A stretch of 64,000 nt of DNA. Source: Hordeum vulgare subsp. vulgare. Taxonomy: Eukaryota; Streptophyta; Magnoliopsida; Poales; Poaceae. The position numbers and the translations under genes were made by a program. Positions within the stretch are counted from its first letter, which is position 1. The number at the start of each line of letters is the position of its first letter. This document shows positions 57,409 to 64,000 of this stretch, piece by piece. Below the pieces are notes generated by a model. The model was not told the origin of the DNA, made no database searches, and worked only from the letters and a program-made list of their open reading frames with translations. The DNA lies in the NCBI RefSeq assembly GCF_904849725.1, contig NC_058519.1, forward strand, positions 181,773,703 to 181,837,702, written 5' to 3'.

Positions 57409-59187
57409 AGAGGAATAAGCTTTGTGAGTTTAAGCTAGTCCTTAGGAAAAACTAGGTAGTGTTGAGAGGGGAAAAGATGAATACATTGTGAAGTTTGGTG
57501 CTTTTCTTTTGTGAATATCGTGAAACATTTAGTTTTTGGAGTTGGTAGCATCTTTTGTGAAATGTTGATACGTTTAGCATCTTTTGTGAATTGCTGAAAT
57601 GTTTAGTTTGTGAAGCTCGTCGTATTTTTTTAGTAGCTAAATATGACAGTGTCGGCGTGCAATTCTATCCAACGCCATAGGTACTCAAAATACTGCTCGC
57701 GTCATCTCCAATGCCACCACTAAATTCTAACTATGACGCCATATTGGTGGCGTCGGGTGTACACACCAGCAAGTCCCTTTTTGTCACATCATTGCTAGGC
57801 TTTTCTACACTAGTGTATATTCAATCTTGGATACTTTATATGCAATAATGTGCTATTTTATATCATTTTTGGGAACTAACCTAGTAAACCAGTGCCGAGT
57901 GTGCCAGTTCTTGTTTTTCCATGTTTTTGTATTCTGTAGAAAATTAATACCAAACTGTGTCCAAACACGGTGATTTTTTGGAAGATATTGGACCCACTAA
58001 ACTTCAAGAGGAGGCTAGACGCCGCATGAAGAGGCGAGAAGCCTGTCGGGCGCTCCTTGGGTGTAGAGCGCGCCCAACAGGTTTGTGGCCCCCTCTCCAA
58101 CCCTCTTGGCCCACTTCCACTTCTATAAAGCCTAAAGTATTCCGAAAACATCACACAACCACCCAAAACACTTTTTCTGTCACCACAAGTCTATGTTCTG
58201 ACATGATCCCATTTGGAGACCTTTTCGAGTGCCCTGTCGGAGGGGAATCGATCATGGAGGACCTCTACATCAACCTTGTTGCCTCCATGAAGACGTGTGA
58301 GTAGTCCACCACAGACCTACGGGTTCATAGCTAGTACCTAGATGACTTATTCACTCTTTATGATTTTCAATTCAATGTTTGTTGCGATTCCCATGGTGAT
58401 CTATCCGATGTAATTCTCTTTTGCGGTGTGTTTGGTGGGATCCGATGAATTGCGGGTTTATGATCAGATTATTCACTGAAAGTAATTTAGTCTCCTCCGA
58501 GTTCTATTATGCATGATTATTATAGCTTCGTAATTCTCTCTGATCTACCTATTTGGCCAACTATATTGATTTATCTTCAGTGGGAGTGGTGTTTTGTCGT
58601 GGGCTCAATCTTGCGGTGCTCTATATCCGAGTGGTAAAAGGGGACAAGACACGTATTTGTATTTTTGCTACTAAGGATAAAACGACGGGGTCTTAACATA
58701 TTTCTTGTCTTACTTTGTCTACATCATGTCATCTTGCTTGAAGCATTACTTTGTTCGTCATGAACTTAATACCTAGAGAGGCATGCATAGAATCACTCTC
58801 GAACTGGAGTAATAGTAGTAGATGCAGGATCGTTTCAGTCTACTTGTTTATGGATGTGATGCTTATATACACATAATCATTGCCGTGAATAACATGTCAT
58901 AACTATGCGCTATTCTCTCAATTGCCCAACAACAAATTGTTTACCCACCACGTGGTATGTTCGAGAGAGAAGCGTCTAGTGAAAACTATGGGCCCGGGGT
59001 CTACTCAATCCTATTGCTTAAAACCAAAAATACGTGGTGACACTTTTTTATTATTTATTTACTTTTGTTATTCACATTATCTCTATATATCACAATTAAT
59101 CCTTGCAAGTAATGAGTTCAAGGGGCTTGACAACCCTCTTGCCTGTGTAGGGTACAAGTGTTTGGTTTTGTGCGTGTAGGTGTTGAC

Positions 59188-60890
59188 TCATACGTCTCCA
59201 ACGTATCTATAATATTTATTGTTCCATGCTATTATATTATCTGTTTTGGATGTTCTATATGCATTAATATGCTATTTTATATTATTTTTGGGACTAACCT
59301 ATTAATCTAGAGCCTAGCGCCAGTTTCTGTTTTTTCCACGTTTTTGAGTATTGCAGATAAGGAATATTAAACGGAGTCCAAATGAAACAAAATATCCGGA
59401 AAGATTTTTCTTGGACCAGAAGATACCTAGGAGACTTGGAGTAGGGGCAGGGCACCTGCCGGGAGACCACAAGCCTGTAGGGCGCGCCCTAGGGGGTTGT
59501 CGCGCCCCGTGGCTTGTGGGTCCCCTACAGGCCTCCTAACCCTATTCTTTGGCCTATAAATTCTCAAATATTCCTGTATCACCAAAAAGAGGAACGCAAA
59601 AATACTTTTCCACCGCCGGGAGCCTCTCTTCCCGTCAGATCCAATCTGGGAGCCTTTTCCGGTAATCTGCCGGAGAGGGAATTGATCACGGAGGGCATCT
59701 ACATCAACTCCATTGCCCCTCCGATGAAGCGTGAGTAGTTCACCACAGACCTAGGGGTCCATAGCTAGTAGCTAGATGGCTTCTTCTCTCTCTTTGATCT
59801 TCAATACCTTGTTCTTCATGATCTTCATGGAGATCTATGTGATGTAATACTCTTTTGCGGTGTGTTTGTCGAGATCTGATGAATTGTGAGTTTAGGTTCA
59901 GATTATCTATGGATATTATTTGAGTCTCGTGTGAATTCTTATATGCATGATTTCATATCTTTGCGAGTCTCTTCGAGTTATTGGTTTGGTTTGGCCAACT
60001 AGATTGGTAATTCTTGCAATGGGAGAAGTGCTTAGTTTTGGGTTCAACCTTGCGGTGTCCTCACCCAGTCACAAAGTAGGGGTAGGGAGGCACGTATTAT
60101 ATTGTTGCCATCAAGGATAAAAAGATGGGGTTTTCATCATATTGCTTGAGTTCATCCCTCTGCATCATGTCATCTTCCTTAATGCGTTACTCTGTTCTTC
60201 ATGAACTTAATACTCTAGATGCAGGCAGGAGTCGGTCGATGTGTGGAGTAATAGTAGTAGATGCAGAATCGTTTTGGTCTACTTGACACTGATGTGATGT
60301 CTATATGCATAATAATTGCCTTAGATATCTTCATAATTATTCGCTTTTCTATCAATTGCTTGAGAGTAATTTGTTCACCCACCGTATTATTTTCCTTTAA
60401 GAGAAGCCTCTAGTGAAACCTATGGCCTCTGGGTCTATTTTCCATATTATATATTCAGATCTATAAACCAAAAATACCAAAAGTACTTTGCTGCAATTTA
60501 TTTACTTTTGCTTCCGCAAACTTTATATCTATCTCTATCAGATCTCATCCTTGCAAGTAATTCTGAAGGGATTGACAACCCCTTTATAGCGTTGGGTGCA
60601 AGTGTTTGATTATTTGTGTAGGTACTTCTATTGGACCCTTGTGTGTGTGCTCCTACTGGATTGATGCATTGGTTCTCAAGAAACTGAGGGAAATACTTAT
60701 CTACTTCACTGCATCACCCTTTCCTCTTCAAGGGGAAACCAACGCAAGCTCAAGAGGTAGCACTGACGACGAGAGTTTTTTTATTATCCAATTGGTTTCA
60801 CAACCTTAGTTTTCACTAAGGAATATACTTACACTATATTGCTTGACCCTTCCTCTTAGGGGAAAACCCAAATGGAGCTCACACGTAGCA
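59188..60890 (+). repeat. 5' LTR of Athila-type element I2
   Basis: Starts tcatacgtctccaacgtatc (second base changed) and includes a TATA-like tataaa (59555-59560), the 'gggagcct...ggagaggga' block, 'ctagtagctagatggctt', 'tgcggtgtgtttgtcgagat' and 'aagctcaagaggtagca' near 60740. The last part seems duplicated: 60782-60890 repeats 60655-60760 imperfectly. The end is taken at the second gtagca. Confidence 0.8.
59555..59560 (+). promoter_or_regulatory. TATA-like box in LTR I2
   Basis: tataaa in ggcctataaattc. The same position in LTR J is 63075-63080 and in I1 about 58122. The spacing suits the LTR promoter, but this is inference. Confidence 0.4.
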
Positions 60891-60897
60891 AAAATAA

Positions 60898-60925
60898 TTT
60901 CTCGCACCATTGTGAGGGAGGCATC
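60898..60925 (+). other. Degenerate primer-binding site of I2
   Basis: ttctcgcaccattgtgaggg aligns with ttctggcgccgttgccgggg of the family, with several changes, and is followed by the shared catcatcaaattctcatca. It is too decayed to prime. Confidence 0.5.
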
Positions 60926-61081
60926 ATCAAATTCTCATCAGGTTCCTTCACATAAATTTCCATTTACTTGTTCTACTTTTTATTTGATTTTATATTTGCT
61001 TGCTTAAAATATCAAAAACACAAAATTACTTATCTTTGCATGTTCACTTGTTTTGCTTGTTAGTTTACTTTCTTGATCGAT

Positions 61082-62250
61082 ATGACTCAAGAAAATACCA
61101 AACTCTGTGACTTTTCAAATACAAGTAATAATGATTTTATTAGTACTCCAATACCACCCACCACTAGTGGGGAGTCTTAAGATATAAATGTTGCATTACT
61201 AAACCTTGTTACGAAAGAACAATTTCTTGGAAGTCCTAATGAGGATGTTGCTTCACACCTTAATACCTTCACTGAATTATATGGTATGCAATAAAAAAGA
61301 TGTGGATAATGATGTGATTAACTTGAAATTATTTACCCTCTCACTAAGAGAGAAATCTAAAACTTGGTTTTCATCCTTTCCTCATAATAGTAGTGGAACT
61401 TGGGATAAGTGCAAGGATGCTTTTATTGCCAAGAATATTCCCCTGCTAAGATTATTTCTTTTCGAAACCAAATTATGAATTTTGAACAACATGAGCAAGA
61501 ACATGTTGCACAAGCATGGGAGAGAAAAAAATTAATGATTATAAATTGTCCCACTCATGGCTTAAGTTTATGGATGCTAATACAAAATTTCTATACGGTA
61601 CTAAACTTTGTATCGAGAAATCTCCTAGATTTTGCTACATGTGGTACATTCGTAGAAATTACATTGGGAGAAGCTACAAAACTTTTGGATAATATCATTA
61701 AAAATTACTTCCAATGGCATACCGGGCGAGCTCCAACTCATAAGAAGGTAAACTGTGTCGAAGAAATAGCTACCTTGAGTAATAAAATGGATGCTCTTAT
61801 GAATATGTTTGCTAATAAGAATGATCATGTTGATCCCATTGATATGTCATTATCTACCTTTCTTGAGCAAAATAATGATGCTATTGATGTGAATTTTGTC
61901 TCTATAAATAATTTCAACAACAATGTTTATAAAGGGAATTTTAATCCTAGATCGTACTCTGTGGTAGTTCCTGTAATAATTATCGTAATTCATCTAATAA
62001 TAATAATAGGATACCCTCTCATCTTGAGAACACCATTAAAGAATTTATTTGTTCTCAAAAGATTTTCAACACTATGGTACAAGAGAAAACTACATAAAAT
62101 TTATGATATGGCTAGGAACATGGATAGGATTGCTCATGATGTGGATACTCTTAAAGTAAAATTTCGCCACCTAATCATGATATTAATGAGTCCACTAAAT
62201 CTATTGAAGTGTATATTAACGAAAGTAAGGAGGGGACCGCTAGGTTGAGA
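61082..62250 (+). pseudogene. Athila-group gag of element I2
   Basis: Begins MTQENTKLCDFSNTSNNDF at 61082. The gag core follows in shifting frames: DVINLKLFTLSLREKSKTWF (61314-61375), GTWDKCKDAFIAKN (61397-61438), IISFRNQIMNFEQHEQEH (61450-61505), a stretch like VAQAWERKKLMI, and NCPTHGLSLWMLIQNFY (61545-61595), ending with CVEEIATLSNKMDAL. The L-R-LFPFSL...W...W..L...F..KFFP pattern is the retrotransposon gag core. There are at least three frameshifts or stops, including one after codon 36. The sequence to 62708 is further degenerate internal region; no protease or RT is found. Confidence 0.8.
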
Positions 62251-62708
62251 GCTAAGCGATAATTTTTAGAAAAGGCTCTTTCGCCCTGTTTTTACCGTAA
62301 TCATGATGAAGATATAAAATGATTGGTGTTTCTCCTATTGAATATTTATTTACCCATTTGAAACTTAATGAAAAAGGGATTCTAGATGAGTAAACTTTAT
62401 CTAGAAGGAGCCCCTTTGTTTGGAGGGTGATGATCCTAATGATAAAAATAAAAAAGTGGGTTTGAAGAGGTCAAGACTTTACATAGTGATGTACCCACTA
62501 CTTTGGATTACAAGGAATTCAATTATTAAAGCTGTTCTTTGATTGAATGTATTTCTTTGTTGCAATCCATGAATAGCTCACCTAACGTTTATGAACAAAA
62601 CAAGGCTTTTACTGAACATATCATAGAAGCTATGGTAAAAGCTCATGAGGAGAGACTTGAATTAGAGCTTTCAATATTTAGAAAATTGCATGATGAATGG
62701 GAACCTAT
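62251..62708 (+). other. Degenerate internal sequence of I2 after gag
   Basis: AT-rich, with broken frames such as LSIFRKLHDEWEPIV (62665-62710). It ends abruptly at the next LTR without a recognisable polypurine tract, so the join is probably an insertion or deletion boundary. Confidence 0.5.
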
Positions 62709-63658
62709 TGTACATCTCCAACGTATCTATAATTTTTTATTATTCCATGCTGTTATATTATCATTCTTGGATGTTTTATGATCATTTTATAGCAACTTTA
62801 TATCATTTTTTGGGACTACCCTATTGAGATAGTGCCCAGTGCTAGTTGTTGTTTTTAGTTGTTTTTTCCTTCACAAAAATCAATATTAGATGAAGTCCAA
62901 ATGCCACGTAACTTTACGAAGATCGTTTTGGACCAGAAGGAAACTTGGGAGCCAAGGATGATCACCAGAGGAGGTCCAAACGGCCCACTAGGCACTAGGG
63001 CGCGCCCACGACACTTTTGCGTGGCCTGGTACCTAGTGGGGGCCTCGGGTGCCTCCTCCACCGCCTCTGCGGTCTATAAATTCCCGAATATTCCAGAAAC
63101 CCTAGAGGAGTCGACGAAAAATCATTTCAGCCGCCGCAAGTTCCAGAAGCCACAAAATACAATCTAGAGCCTATTTCAGAGAGGAACACGATCACGGAGG
63201 GGTTCATCATCCTCATTGGTGCTCCTCCGATGAGGCGTGAGTAGTTCATATCAGACCTACAGGTCTGTAGGCAGTAGCTAGATGGCTTTCACTATCTTTT
63301 TATTCTCAATACAATGGTCTCTTGGAGATCCATGTGATGTAACTCATTCTTTTGCGGTGTGTTTGTTGGGATCCGATGAATTGTGAGTTTATGATGAGAT
63401 CTATGAAATTATATTCATGCTTGATTAATATAGCCTCACATTTGTTATCTGATATTGGGTTTTTGTGTGGCCAACTTGATCTTTTATCTTGCAATGGTAA
63501 GAGGTGCTTTGTGATGGGTTCGATCTTGCGGTCCTCAGTCTCAGTGGTAGAAAGAGACATGACACACATGTATCGTTGCCATTAAGGATAAAATGATGGG
63601 GTCTATTCCTACATGAATAGATCTTGTTTGCATCATGTCATCATTCTTAAAGCATTAC
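62709..63658 (+). repeat. Athila-type LTR J, interrupted by K2
   Basis: Starts tgtacatctccaacgtatctataa (one base lost, one changed) and runs through family landmarks (TATA-like 63075-63080, cagtagctagatggcttt, tgcggtgtgtttgttgggat) to 63658. It is clearly diverged from the I2 LTR, so it is either a very old 3' LTR of I2 or a separate insertion. Confidence 0.75.
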
Positions 63659-64000
63659 TGTTAGAGCATATTTCTCCATATGTGCTTTTGGTAATTTATG
63701 ACAATCCCTATGGACTAATGGTTGCCTTAAGTTATTTTTTAGTATTTGTCCATAGACACTTCCTGAAGTCCATCTGCTAGTTTCAGGGAGTTTATATAAT
63801 GACCAAGGTGGCATTCAAGGTCATATCCAAAGATTGGTCATAAAGACACAAGATTGGTCAAGACTAAGTCAAAGAGTGAATCATGTTGATCAACACACAA
63901 AGCGTAAAAGATGTACCGAGAGGGATCAAGTGATCCCATGGTACGGTAAGCATTGTCCATTGCGCTTTGTGTACTAACTCATGGTCTTCGTGAGAGTTCT
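63659..64000 (+). mobile_element. Second K-family LTR (K2), cut by window end
   Basis: tgttagagcatatttctcc and the following 340 bases match 53224-53575 closely (ccatagacacttcctgaagtcc, caaggtggcattcaaggt, gtcaagactaagtcaaagag, gtactaactcatggtcttcg). It is inserted in LTR J after attac. Confidence 0.85.

Larger units (their letters stand above)
56059..57815. mobile_element. CACTA transposon, 1757 bp, with tandem-repeat left end
   Basis: Begins cactagttctttttt and ends ctacactagtg, flanked by tat on both sides (56056-56058 and 57816-57818), the 3-bp duplication of CACTA elements. Seven terminal bases are inverted (cactagt). The reverse complement of the right end, cactagtgtagaaaagcc, is typical of Triticeae CACTA termini. 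The left side is an array of short repeats (56059-56905); the right part has a coding remnant (57086-57408). No transposase is present, so it is nonautonomous. The interrupted LTR reads through cleanly when it is removed. Confidence 0.85.
56007..59187 (+). repeat. Athila-type LTR (I1) split by a CACTA element, truncated by I2
   Basis: Starts tgatacgtctccaacgtatctataa at 56007, is interrupted at 56058 and continues at 57819 (cttggatactttatatgcaat). It runs through the family landmarks to 59187, where the next LTR begins. Without the CACTA it is about 1.42 kb. Its 3' end, primer site and internal region are missing. Confidence 0.8.

Noticed and set aside
62709..63658. LTR J as the certain 3' LTR of I2
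   Set aside because: It differs strongly from the I2 LTR and no polypurine tract precedes it, so a separate insertion or an old deletion boundary is as likely.

Overview
The window is intergenic, transposon-rich DNA from a Triticeae grass (wheat, Aegilops or barley group). The identification rests on two well-preserved Ty1/copia elements of the BARE-1/WIS/Angela type, several Athila-group LTRs whose ends read TGATACGTCTCC, and CACTA, Harbinger-like and Stowaway-like elements typical of these genomes. I found no intact host gene, tRNA gene, rRNA gene or CRISPR array. Every long reading frame is retrotransposon-derived, and nearly all of them carry stop codons or frameshifts.

Positions 1-6768 hold a minus-strand retroelement. 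Its gag-protease-integrase-RT-RNase H is a decayed SIRE/Maximus-like copia polyprotein, but its LTR, tRNA-Asp primer site and leader are of the Athila type, so it looks chimeric. Positions 6769-39489 form a deep nest. An Angela-like LTR (H: 6769-6850 and 38890-39489) was hit by a 7.4 kb minus-strand Athila-type element without pol (E: 6851-38889). E was then hit three times: by F in its 3' LTR (8204-10654), by D in its 5' LTR (33775-38401), and by the copia element C in its internal region (12584-30107). C was later split by a second copia element, A (13759-22548). C, D and F have exact 5-bp target duplications; those of A match at 4 of 5 bases. E has no clear duplication.

Positions 39490-48335 are an island without LTR retrotransposons. 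It is rich in small DNA transposons and gene debris: a Harbinger-like element with TAA duplications that carries a decayed AP2/ERF gene (itself split by a GC-rich insertion), three MITEs, a short CACTA derivative with a near-perfect hairpin, a polypyrimidine tract and a few unrecognised frames.

Positions 48336-64000 return to retroelements: a solo Athila-type LTR (48341-49851), a probable LINE remnant, a minus-strand Athila-group gag (52097-55907) split by a 2.4 kb solo LTR (K), an Athila-type LTR split by a CACTA element whose left end has become an array of nearly 40 short tandem repeats, a second Athila-type element with a degenerate gag, and at the right edge a second copy of the K family.

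Little here is likely to be functional. The value lies in the insertion order, the decay patterns (CpG to TpG stops, microhomology deletions) and a few structural oddities: the LTR/internal chimera, a primer-site-like sequence inside an LTR, the tandemly expanded CACTA terminus and the AP2 gene inside a Harbinger-like element.
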